Shown here piece by piece: positions 1-5,635 of a DNA stretch of 9,711 bases. The stretch spans positions 1 through 9,711 of the forward strand of contig JBGSYN010000159.1 in assembly GCA_041750975.1 (NCBI GenBank), in the 5' to 3' direction. Under the pieces are notes generated by a model, which saw only the letters and a list, made by a program, of their open reading frames with translations, had not been told where the DNA came from and did no database searches. This stretch comes from JBGSYN01 sp041750975 (GTDB lineage: Bacteria > Pseudomonadota > Alphaproteobacteria > Geminicoccales > Geminicoccaceae). Position 1 is the stretch's first letter; each line of letters starts with the position of its first letter. A program made the translations under genes and the position numbers.

Positions 1-128
1 CCCTGCCGGGCGATGTGCTGGCGATCTGCCCGCCCATGATCATCACCGCCGAGGAGGTTGACCTCCTGTTCGACCGGCTCGAACAGGGGCTCAAGGATAC
101 GTTACTGGCCATGCCGAAGGCCGCCTAG
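1..128 (+). CDS. Class III (omega) aminotransferase, C-terminal fragment
   Basis: This is the last 41 codons of a gene whose start lies outside the window; the frame is open from position 3 and ends at TAG 126-128. The residues LPGDVLAICPPMIITAEEVD followed by a LFDRLEQGL helix match the extreme C-terminus of PLP-dependent class III aminotransferases (omega-amino acid:pyruvate or putrescine:pyruvate type), where an 'I-x-PPLIIT-x-x-EID' strand-helix closes the small domain. The catalytic lysine and cofactor site are upstream and not visible, so the substrate cannot be named. The small membrane-protein gene starts 30 bp downstream on the same strand and could be cotranscribed. The family call is fairly safe; a specific enzyme name is not. 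Confidence 0.8.
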   Translation, partial: LPGDVLAICPPMIITAEEVDLLFDRLEQGLKDTLLAMPKAA

Positions 129-158
129 GCAAGCGCATCAAGGCCATAAAGGGGCCTC

Positions 159-362
159 GTGGGCTATCATCCCTGGTTCGAGCCGCTTTGGCGGCGGCTT
201 CTGACGCTCGCCTTGTGCGTCGTCTGGGTCGCGTTCGAGGCCGGTCAGGACATGAGCAGCCTCTGGTTTTGGGCGGCATTGGCGCTGACCGGCGTCGGAA
301 CCTACGATTTTTTCCTGGCCGGCCATTACGGCAAGGCGACCGGCCAGGACGATGCAGGCTAG
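159..362 (+). CDS. Small membrane protein of unknown function (67 aa)
   Basis: The reading frame starts at GTG 159 and ends at TAG 360-362. The start is supported by an AAAGGGG Shine-Dalgarno-like stretch at 148-154, about 5 bases upstream. The protein has two hydrophobic segments, about residues 13-26 (LLTLALCVVWVAFE) and 34-53 (SLWFWAALALTGVGTYDFFL), with a short polar link and a charged C-terminal tail (HYGKATGQDDAG), which suggests a two-span inner-membrane protein. I do not recognise a named family. It follows the aminotransferase fragment by 30 bp on the same strand and converges on the Rid gene with a 24-bp gap, so it may be the last gene of the upstream transcript. Codon use is like that of its neighbours, and no cysteine- or metal-binding motif is seen. 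Confidence 0.65.
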   Translation: MGYHPWFEPLWRRLLTLALCVVWVAFEAGQDMSSLWFWAALALTGVGTYDFFLAGHYGKATGQDDAG

Positions 363-386
363 TTCCCGTCTAGATCAGCACCGCGC

Positions 387-845
387 TCATTCGACCTCGA
401 CGATGCACTCGATCTCGACGGTGATACCGCCGGGCAGGCTGCCCATGCCGACCGCCGAGCGGCCATGGCGGCCTTTGTCGCCAAAAACCTCGACCATGAG
501 ATCGGAGCAGCCATTGATGACTTGCGGTTGCTCGCCGAAATCGGGTGTGGCATTGACCATGCCCAGGAGCTTGACGACGCGCTTGACCTTATCGAGCGAG
601 CCGAGTTCGTCGCGCATCACGGCCAGGAGATTGAGCCCGGTCAGCCGTGCATGCTGGTTGGCCGTGGCGGTGTCGACGTCCGCGCCCACTTTGCCGGTGT
701 GTTGCGTGCCGTCGGCTTCCGTCGGCCCCTTGCCGGATAGAAAGAGCAGATTGCCGGTGCGGACGGCATTGACATAGTTCGCCACCGGCGGGGTCACCGG
801 GGCCAGTTCGATACCGAGTTCCTTGAGACGTGCTTCGGCGGCCAT
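387..845 (-). CDS. Rid/YjgF-family protein lacking the catalytic arginine
   Basis: A 152-aa protein with the Rid (YjgF/YER057c/UK114) fold: NAVRTGNLLFLSGKGP near residues 26-41, a central ARLTGLNLLAVMRDELGSLDKVKRVVKLLGMVNATPDF-type core (about 66-103), and SAVGMGSLPGGITVEIECIVEVE at the C-terminus. Start ATG 845-843 is chosen because a strong AAGGAAGG Shine-Dalgarno lies just upstream and because Rid homology begins there; the frame stays open further upstream without resemblance. Canonical RidA hydrolyses reactive 2-aminoacrylate and related imines using an arginine in 'ARLP'. Here that position reads GSLP (Ser136 before Leu137), so the arginine is missing, as in the long Rid subfamilies (roughly 150 aa) with no agreed function. 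It is divergent from sqdB across 155 bp. Imine deaminase activity is therefore doubtful; a ligand-binding or other hydrolase role is possible. Confidence 0.88.
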   Translation of the reverse strand: MAAEARLKELGIELAPVTPPVANYVNAVRTGNLLFLSGKGPTEADGTQHTGKVGADVDTATANQHARLTGLNLLAVMRDELGSLDKVKRVVKLLGMVNATPDFGEQPQVINGCSDLMVEVFGDKGRHGRSAVGMGSLPGGITVEIECIVEVE

Positions 846-1000
846 GAAAATTCCTTCCTTTGTTGACAAATTCGAATAGTGCCGTGCAAACCCTGCGACG
901 AATTGCGACGCATGGCTAGTGCTGGTGGAACGCGACCTATTGCCTGGGCTTAAACGGCCGCGCGTCATCGAAGCGGCGCAATCGATTTGGAGGGACGCTG
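846..1000. promoter_or_regulatory. Divergent intergenic region between the Rid gene and sqdB
   Basis: This 155-bp stretch must contain the promoters of the leftward Rid gene and probably the rightward sqd operon. On the plus strand TTGACA at 863-868 matches a sigma70 -35 box, but the facing -10 (TGCAAA, 885-890, 16-bp spacing) is poor. A perfect 8-bp palindrome ATTCGAAT lies at 870-877. TGCGACG occurs twice, at 894-900 and 904-910, spaced exactly 10 bp, which could be tandem half-sites for a regulator. No convincing -10 is visible for the Rid gene. Only the sqdB ribosome-binding site at the right end is secure. Confidence 0.35.
989..995 (+). promoter_or_regulatory. Ribosome-binding site fixing the GTG start of sqdB
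   Basis: GGAGGGA lies 5 bases before GTG 1001. The Rossmann fold starts at the very next residues (MRIGILGGDG), so this site settles the non-ATG start. Confidence 0.75.
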
Positions 1001-2227
1001 GTGCGAATCGGTATTCTTGGCGGTGACGGTTTCGTCGGCTGGCCCCTAAGCCTGCATCTTTCGGCACGCGGCCATGAGGTCGTCATCGTCGACAATCTGA
1101 TGCGGCGTGCGATCGACGGCGAGCTCGACGTCCAGTCGCTCACGCCCATCACCAGCCCCAAGGAACGGCGGGATGCCTGGGATGAAGTCACGGGCCGGCT
1201 GATCCCCCTGGAGCGCATCGATCTCGCCAATGATTATGACGAGCTCAAAGGCTGGCTCACACGGTTCCGTCCAGACGCGGTGGTGCATCTCGCCGAGCAG
1301 CGTGCAGCGCCCTATTCGATGAAATCGCCCCGCCACAAGCGCTACACCGTCGACGGCAATGTCGGCGCCACCCACAATCTGCTGTGCGCGCTGGTCGAGC
1401 TTCACCTCGACACGCATGTCGTGCATCTCGGCACCATGGGCGTCTATGGCTACAGTACCGTGGGTGCTCCCATTCCCGAAGGCTATCTCGATGTCCGGAT
1501 CGAGGCGGCGGCGGGCGAAATGGTCAATCAGGAAATCCTCTACCCGGCCAATCCCGGCAGCGTCTATCACATGACCAAATGCCTGGATCAGATCCTCTTC
1601 GCTTTCTATGCCAAGAATGACGGGATGCGGGTCACCGATCTGCATCAGGGCATTGTCTGGGGCACCAACACCGACGAGACCTTGATGGATGAGCGGCTGG
1701 TCAATCGTTTCGACTATGACGGCGACTATGGCACAGTGCTGAACCGTCTCCTGATCCAAGCCGCGATCGGTTATCCGATGACCGTGCACGGTACCGGCGG
1801 CCAGACCCGTGCCTTCATCCATATCCGGGATTCGGTGCGCTGTATCGAACTCGCGCTCTTGAACCCGCCGGCTCGAGGCGATCGCGTCAAGATATTCAAC
1901 CAGATGACCGAGACCCACACCGTCAGGCATCTCGCCAGGCTTATCGCCAGCATGACGGGTGCGGAGATCGCTCATGTCACCAATCCGCGAAAGGAAGCGG
2001 CCGAAAACGATCTGGTGGTGAAGAACGATCAGTTCCTGGCGCTGGGGCTGGAGCCGACGACCCTGTCGGCGGGATTGCTCGAGGAAGTCATCGAGGTCGC
2101 TCGCCGCTATCGCAATCGCGTCGATATGCGGCGTATACCTTGTGTCTCCGCCTGGACCGACGATATCCGCGACGCAATGAGCACGGAAAACAAGCCGCAC
2201 CTCAAGGTGGTCGCCGGCAACGGCTGA
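1001..2227 (+). CDS. sqdB: UDP-sulfoquinovose synthase SqdB
   Basis: This 408-aa extended-SDR enzyme converts UDP-glucose and a sulfite donor to UDP-sulfoquinovose with bound NAD+, the committed step of SQDG synthesis, in the cytosol. The N-terminal Rossmann motif is GGDGFVG (residues 7-13). The catalytic set of plant SQD1 is present: Thr145 in LGTMGVYGY (143-151), Tyr189 and Lys193 in YHMTK. Further family signatures are QGIVWGT (216-222), VNRFDYDGDYGTVLNRLLIQAAIGYP (234-259), TVHGTGGQTRAFIHIRD (261-277) and KIFNQMTETH (297-306); the conserved VNRFDYDGDYGTV block is diagnostic of SqdB rather than of ordinary UDP-glucose epimerases. Length fits the family (about 400 aa). Start is GTG with a good ribosome-binding site. 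It leads sqdB-sqdD-sqdC; its TGA stop (2225-2227) is 6 bp before the sqdD start and in the same frame. Confidence 0.96.
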   Translation: MRIGILGGDGFVGWPLSLHLSARGHEVVIVDNLMRRAIDGELDVQSLTPITSPKERRDAWDEVTGRLIPLERIDLANDYDELKGWLTRFRPDAVVHLAEQRAAPYSMKSPRHKRYTVDGNVGATHNLLCALVELHLDTHVVHLGTMGVYGYSTVGAPIPEGYLDVRIEAAAGEMVNQEILYPANPGSVYHMTKCLDQILFAFYAKNDGMRVTDLHQGIVWGTNTDETLMDERLVNRFDYDGDYGTVLNRLLIQAAIGYPMTVHGTGGQTRAFIHIRDSVRCIELALLNPPARGDRVKIFNQMTETHTVRHLARLIASMTGAEIAHVTNPRKEAAENDLVVKNDQFLALGLEPTTLSAGLLEEVIEVARRYRNRVDMRRIPCVSAWTDDIRDAMSTENKPHLKVVAGNG

Positions 2228-2233
2228 CCCGGC

Positions 2234-3028
2234 TTGCGCGCTGCCTTCGCGACACTCGTCACCAATGACGATTTCGGTCTGGGAGCCCTGGCACTTGCCC
2301 GCTCACTCAAGCGTACCGGCACCAAGGCACCCTTGCTGGTCCTGGCGAGCGGAGGTGCCGGGGGCGTCGAGGCCTTGGCGGCGGAAGGATGCCGGATCGT
2401 CGAAGTGGCATCACTGCCGCTGAGCGAGGCCTTCAAAGGGCGACACGAACGCGAGCGCCTGCATGAGCAAGTCCCGTTCACCAAAGGCTGCAAGCCGGGT
2501 TTCCATGATCCGCTCGACAATTTCCTGAAGCTCCGGCTCTGGGAACTGGAGGAGTTCGAGCGGATCGTTTTTCTCGATGCCGATACGGTGGTCCTGAAGC
2601 CGATCGACAGACTCCTGGCCTATCCCGAGTTTTCGGCAGCACCTAACCTCTATGCCGAACTCGCCGACATGCATCGGCTCAATTCGGGCGTGTTCATCGC
2701 AGCGCCCTCCAGACGGTCGTTCGATGCCATGCTGCAAGCGCTCGATGCGTCCGATGCCTTCTGGCAACGCACCGATCAGACCTTCCTCGAAGCTTGGTTT
2801 CCGGACTGGCACGGCCTCCCCTACACCTACAATACGCTGCAATATGTCTATCTGAACCTGCCCGCACTCTGGCGATGGGAGGCCATCCGCATTTTGCATT
2901 ACCAATATGAAAAGCCGTGGGACGCCAATCACGGGAAACGTGAGCAACTGGCACCCCTGATTGAAGTTTGGTGGTCGCTCCTGGAGGGCCGGGCTTTACC
3001 GGAAACACTGCCGCCGCCCGGCGGTTGA
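2234..3028 (+). CDS. sqdD: GT8-family glycosyltransferase, SqdD type
   Basis: A 264-aa glycogenin-like GT8 transferase (GT-A fold). Visible elements: first strand AAFATLVTND (3-12), FLKLRLWEL (97-105), the metal-binding DxD as LDADTVV (Asp115/Asp117), NSGVF (150-154), DQTFL (181-185) and a C-terminal HYQYEKPW (222-229), which usually supplies the last metal-binding histidine and a phosphate-binding lysine. In Rhodobacter, SqdD of this family is the presumed transferase that uses UDP-sulfoquinovose, and mutants accumulate that nucleotide; here I infer the same from family and position. The start must be TTG 2234 or a nearby weak codon: upstream in the same frame is the sqdB TGA, and the first strand begins at once. 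No Shine-Dalgarno is seen, so translation probably depends on ribosomes finishing sqdB. Its TGA overlaps the sqdC ATG by one base. Confidence 0.88.
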   Translation: MRAAFATLVTNDDFGLGALALARSLKRTGTKAPLLVLASGGAGGVEALAAEGCRIVEVASLPLSEAFKGRHERERLHEQVPFTKGCKPGFHDPLDNFLKLRLWELEEFERIVFLDADTVVLKPIDRLLAYPEFSAAPNLYAELADMHRLNSGVFIAAPSRRSFDAMLQALDASDAFWQRTDQTFLEAWFPDWHGLPYTYNTLQYVYLNLPALWRWEAIRILHYQYEKPWDANHGKREQLAPLIEVWWSLLEGRALPETLPPPGG

Positions 3029-3909
3029 TGCGCGTCGCCGTCACCGGGGCAACCGGCTATGTCGGCCAGTTCGTGGTCGCCGATCTTCTGGCGCACGGCC
3101 ATGAAGTGGTGGCCTGGACCCGTCCGGAATCGGCACGACTGCTCCCCGCTGCTGTACACAGTGTCGAAGGACGCCTGGGCGACGAACGTGGTTGCAGGCA
3201 GTTGTTGGATGGTGTCCAAGCGCTGGTGCATCTGGCCTTTGCGCATGTTCCGGGGCGCTACCGGGGCGGCGAGGGCGATGACCCGAAGGCATTTCTCGAC
3301 ATCAACCTCCATGGCAGCCTGCAGCTTCTCGAAATCGCCCGAGCGATGGGGGTCGAGGCCTGCGTCCTGCTCTCGACCCGTGCCGTCTATGACGGTGCGC
3401 CGGGCCAGCCGGGCGGGCTCGACGAGACCGTGCCACCCGCGCCCACGACGCTCTATGGGGCTCACAAGGCGGCTCTTGAAGCCTTTGTTTCGGCCTGGGG
3501 CCTGGGCCAGGGCTGGAAGATCAGCGCCCTTCGGCCGACCGGGGTCTACGGCCTGATCGAGCCCTTCGGGCAAAGCAAATGGGTCGATCTTGCGCGGCAG
3601 ACATTGGCCGGTAAACCGCCCGCTACCAACCGGGTGTCGAGCGAGGTTCACGGCGCCGATGTGGCGCAAGCGATCCGCTTGCTGCTGGAGGCACCCGACG
3701 TTGCGGGTCAGGTCTTCAACTGCAGCGATCTCGTCCTGTCGACAGATCGCCTCGTTCAGCACTTCGCCGGTACGAAGAGAACAGCGGCAGCTGGGACTCC
3801 GTCCCCGCGGCTGATGCGAACGGACAAGCTTCGCGCGTTGGGCTGGCGGCCAGGCGGCGAAGCGCTCCTCGAAGCGACGCTCGCCGCCATGCTCGAACGC
3901 CTGACCTAG
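3028..3909 (+). CDS. sqdC: SDR-family NAD(P)-dependent oxidoreductase, SqdC type
   Basis: A 293-aa extended SDR/epimerase-like protein with Rossmann motif GATGYVG (7-13), a second strand ending AWTR (29-32) whose arginine may favour NADP, Ser116/Thr117 in LLSTRAVYD, the catalytic pair Tyr143-Lys147 (YGAHK) and RPTGVYG (169-175). In the Rhodobacter sqdBDC operon the third gene is required for SQDG, and its loss leads to sulfoquinovosyl-dihydroxyacetone, suggesting reduction of a glycosylated keto intermediate; this is transferred here by order and fold only. The start is ATG 3028, forming TGATG with the sqdD stop; a longer frame reaching back to 2968 lies inside sqdD and adds no homologous sequence. 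Its TAG shares a CTAG with the stop of the opposing gene. Confidence is high for the SDR call, moderate for the SqdC role. Confidence 0.82.
   Translation: MRVAVTGATGYVGQFVVADLLAHGHEVVAWTRPESARLLPAAVHSVEGRLGDERGCRQLLDGVQALVHLAFAHVPGRYRGGEGDDPKAFLDINLHGSLQLLEIARAMGVEACVLLSTRAVYDGAPGQPGGLDETVPPAPTTLYGAHKAALEAFVSAWGLGQGWKISALRPTGVYGLIEPFGQSKWVDLARQTLAGKPPATNRVSSEVHGADVAQAIRLLLEAPDVAGQVFNCSDLVLSTDRLVQHFAGTKRTAAAGTPSPRLMRTDKLRALGWRPGGEALLEATLAAMLERLT
3906..3909. other. Shared CTAG: convergent stop codons of sqdC and the GST gene
   Basis: The palindrome CTAG supplies the TAG of sqdC on the plus strand (3907-3909) and the TAG of the glutathionyl-hydroquinone reductase on the minus strand (read from 3908 to 3906). 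No space is left for an intergenic terminator, so the two transcripts must run into each other's coding sequence. Confidence 0.9.
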
Positions 3910-4895
3910 GCGGCCTTCGCCAGTCGGTCCCGGCCATGGGGCCTGGTGAAGTCGAGCTTCGGACCGACCGGTACGATCCGGGTCGGATTGACCGTCTCAT
4001 GGCTGCCATAATAGTGATTCTTAATATGCAGCATGTCGACGGTCTCGGCCACGCCGGGCACCTGATAGAGCTCGCGCGTATAGGCCCAGAGGTTCGGATA
4101 ATCGACGATCCGGCGAATGTTGCATTTGAAGTGGCCGACATAGACCGGATCGAACCGCACCAAGGTCGTGAACAGCCGCCAGTCGGCTTCGGTGATGCGA
4201 TCCCCGGCGAGATAGCGGTTCCGGCTCAAAATATCCTCGATCCAGTCGAGACTTTCGAAGAGCGGCACCACCGCTTCCTCGTAAGCTTCCTGGGACGTGG
4301 CGAAACCGCTTTTGTAAACGCCGTTATTGACCGTGTGATAGACGCGGTCGTTGATCTCATCGATCCGCCCGCGAAGGTTTGCGGGGTAGTAATCGCCTGG
4401 TTTGGCGCCGACACCGTCGAAGGCCGAGTTGAACATCCGGATGATCTCGGAGGATTCGTTGCTGACGATGGTTCGTCGCTGCTTGTCCCAAAGCACAGGC
4501 ACCGTAACACGACCGGAATAATCCGGCTTCGCCTTGGTATAGACCTGATACATGAAGTCCGAGCCGAGGAGCCGGTCGCCTGTAGCACCGTCCTCGGCTT
4601 TGAACGTCCAGCCGTTCTCCGCCATGTTCCAATGCACGATTGAGACATCGATCATGCCATCCAGACCCTTGAGCGCCCGGAAAATCAGGGTGCGATGCGC
4701 CCAGGGACAAGCGAGCGACACATAGAGATGATAGCGATCCGGTTCGGCCTCGAAACCGCCCTCGCCCGACGGACCGACGCTGCCGTCAGCCGTGACCCAG
4801 TTGCGAAAGACGGATTCGCCGCGCACGAAGCGCCCCGCGGATTCCTTCGTATCGTACCATTTGTCACGCCAGACGCCGTCAACGAGTAATCCCAT
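3906..4895 (-). CDS. Glutathionyl-hydroquinone reductase (xi-class GST)
   Basis: This 329-aa protein of the YqjG/PcpF/ECM4 family reduces glutathionyl-hydroquinones to free hydroquinones with glutathione, giving GSSG. The thioredoxin-like domain carries the nucleophile Cys63 in the signature ACPWAHR (62-68), the cis-proline strand TVPVLWD (131-137) and the glutathione gamma-glutamyl-binding NESSEI (146-151). The helical domain has NNGVYKSGFA (190-199) and the long conserved block GDRITEADWRLF...FDPVYVGHFKCN (231-259). Length matches the family (about 310-330 aa). ATG 4895 is supported by AAGAAGGA about 8 bases upstream. It lies 21 bp after wrbA on the same strand, probably one operon for quinone reduction. 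The likely physiological partner is a quinone-glutathione adduct; a specific pollutant cannot be inferred. Confidence 0.95.
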   Translation of the reverse strand: MGLLVDGVWRDKWYDTKESAGRFVRGESVFRNWVTADGSVGPSGEGGFEAEPDRYHLYVSLACPWAHRTLIFRALKGLDGMIDVSIVHWNMAENGWTFKAEDGATGDRLLGSDFMYQVYTKAKPDYSGRVTVPVLWDKQRRTIVSNESSEIIRMFNSAFDGVGAKPGDYYPANLRGRIDEINDRVYHTVNNGVYKSGFATSQEAYEEAVVPLFESLDWIEDILSRNRYLAGDRITEADWRLFTTLVRFDPVYVGHFKCNIRRIVDYPNLWAYTRELYQVPGVAETVDMLHIKNHYYGSHETVNPTRIVPVGPKLDFTRPHGRDRLAKAA

Positions 4896-4916
4896 GAGAT
4901 CGATCCTTCTTGAGGT

Positions 4917-5522
4917 TCAGGCCGCAGCCAGTTTCTTGGCGATGGTCGCGACGTGGCGACCCTGGAAGCGCGCCATGCCCAGCTCCTTCTCGGAAGGCTG
5001 TCTGGAACCGTCGCCATCGGCAATCGTCGCAGCACCGTAGGGCGAGCCGCCCTTGATTTCCTCGAGGCCCATCTGGTCCGCACAAGTATAAGGCAGGCCC
5101 ACAATGACGAGGCCTTGATGCAGGAGCGTGATATGCGTGGCGAGGATGGTCGATTCCTGCCCACCATGCTGAGTGGCGGAACTCGTGAAGACGCTGCCGA
5201 CCTTGCCGACCAAGGCCCCTTTGGCCCAAAGCCCGCCCGTCTGATCCCAGAATGTCCGCATCTGGCCCGCCATATTGCCGAAGCGCGTCGGTGTCCCAAC
5301 GATAATGGCGTCATACTCGGCAAGTTCCATGGGTGTCGCTTCCGGGGCCCCCTGATCGAGCTTGGCGCCGGCCTTCTCCGCAATGTCTCGGGGCATGGTG
5401 TCCGGGACGCGCTTGATCGTGGCCTCCACGCCATCGACCTCGGCGACACCTTCGGCTACCGCCTTCGCCATGGTCTCGATATGACCATACATGCTGTAGT
5501 AGAGAACCAACACCTTCGTCAC
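4917..5522 (-). CDS. wrbA: NAD(P)H:quinone oxidoreductase, WrbA type
   Basis: A 201-aa flavodoxin-like FMN protein that carries out two-electron reduction of quinones, avoiding semiquinones. The opening KVLVLYYSMYGHIETMAKA has the phosphate-binding loop SMYGHIET (10-17); PTRFGNM (78-84) and SSATQHGGQE (114-123) contact the flavin, and the WrbA-specific insert is seen around FWDQTGGLWAKGALVGKVGS (91-110). Start: an upstream ATG at 5537 would give MKERLV..., but AAGGAG (complement of 5529-5534) lies inside that extension, 6 bases before GTG 5522, and family members begin at this point, so GTG is preferred. It is first of a two-gene operon with the glutathionyl-hydroquinone reductase and divergent from the reductase-ThDP operon. 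Confidence 0.95.
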   Translation of the reverse strand: MTKVLVLYYSMYGHIETMAKAVAEGVAEVDGVEATIKRVPDTMPRDIAEKAGAKLDQGAPEATPMELAEYDAIIVGTPTRFGNMAGQMRTFWDQTGGLWAKGALVGKVGSVFTSSATQHGGQESTILATHITLLHQGLVIVGLPYTCADQMGLEEIKGGSPYGAATIADGDGSRQPSEKELGMARFQGRHVATIAKKLAAA

Positions 5523-5528
5523 GAGACG

Positions 5529-5534
5529 CTCCTT
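5529..5534 (-). promoter_or_regulatory. Ribosome-binding site deciding the wrbA start
   Basis: AAGGAG on the minus strand sits 6 bases before GTG 5522 and overlaps the codons just after the alternative ATG at 5537. This argues for the GTG start and a 201-aa protein. Confidence 0.75.
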
Positions 5535-5590
5535 CATTCTTGATTGTCACCCCGAAGGTGGGCAGTGCTCGACGACAACCAAGGGCAACG

Positions 5591-5608
5591 GAAACAAAGG
5601 ATTGTTTC
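5591..5608. promoter_or_regulatory. Operator-like inverted repeat GAAACAA-N4-TTGTTTC
   Basis: Perfect 7-bp arms GAAACAA (5591-5597) and TTGTTTC (5602-5608) flank AGGA. The AT-rich arms stand out in GC-rich surroundings and lie 27 bp before the TTG start of the reductase gene and about 69 bp from the wrbA start. The placement suits a dimeric repressor or activator controlling one or both operons. As RNA it would also make a hairpin with weak, AU-rich pairing. The regulator is not in the window. Confidence 0.45.
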
Positions 5609-5623
5609 TCCTGTGCGAACAAT

Positions 5624-5630
5624 GGAGAGG
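5624..5630 (+). promoter_or_regulatory. Ribosome-binding site fixing the TTG start at 5636
   Basis: GGAGAGG is 5 bases before TTG 5636. The dinucleotide-binding strand KIAIMGSGGIGG begins immediately after that codon. The frame is open back to 5540, but the extra residues resemble nothing in the family and would run through the inverted repeat. Confidence 0.7.
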
Positions 5631-5635
5631 GTGTC

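Larger units (their letters stand above)
5523..5635. promoter_or_regulatory. Divergent intergenic region between wrbA and the reductase gene
   Basis: This 113-bp gap should hold promoters for both directions. I see no strong -35/-10 pair. Its clear features are the inverted repeat at 5591-5608, annotated separately, and the two ribosome-binding sites at its ends. Confidence 0.4.

Noticed and set aside
863..890. A sigma70 promoter for sqdB (TTGACA, 16 bp, TGCAAA)
   Set aside because: The -35 is good but the -10 is poor, so I mention it in the intergenic entry and do not annotate it as a separate promoter.
846..1067. N-terminal extension of the Rid frame on the minus strand
   Set aside because: The frame stays open, but the added residues look like nothing in the family, overlap the start of sqdB, and the strong ribosome-binding site marks ATG 845.
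1046..2200. 384-aa minus-strand frame opposite sqdB
   Set aside because: It is a GC-rich antisense shadow of sqdB; sqdB has all family motifs, and the antisense translation has no recognisable domain.
2225..2227. TGA between sqdB and sqdD as a selenocysteine codon
   Set aside because: Neither family uses selenocysteine at this point, and the TGA lies in a linker after a complete SqdB. Ordinary termination, or at most readthrough, is simpler.
2929..3762. 277-aa minus-strand frame opposite sqdC
   Set aside because: It is a shadow of sqdC with no domain or start signal.
3936..4643. 235-aa plus-strand frame opposite the glutathionyl-hydroquinone reductase
   Set aside because: It is an antisense shadow; the minus strand has the CPWAHR active site and full-length family agreement.
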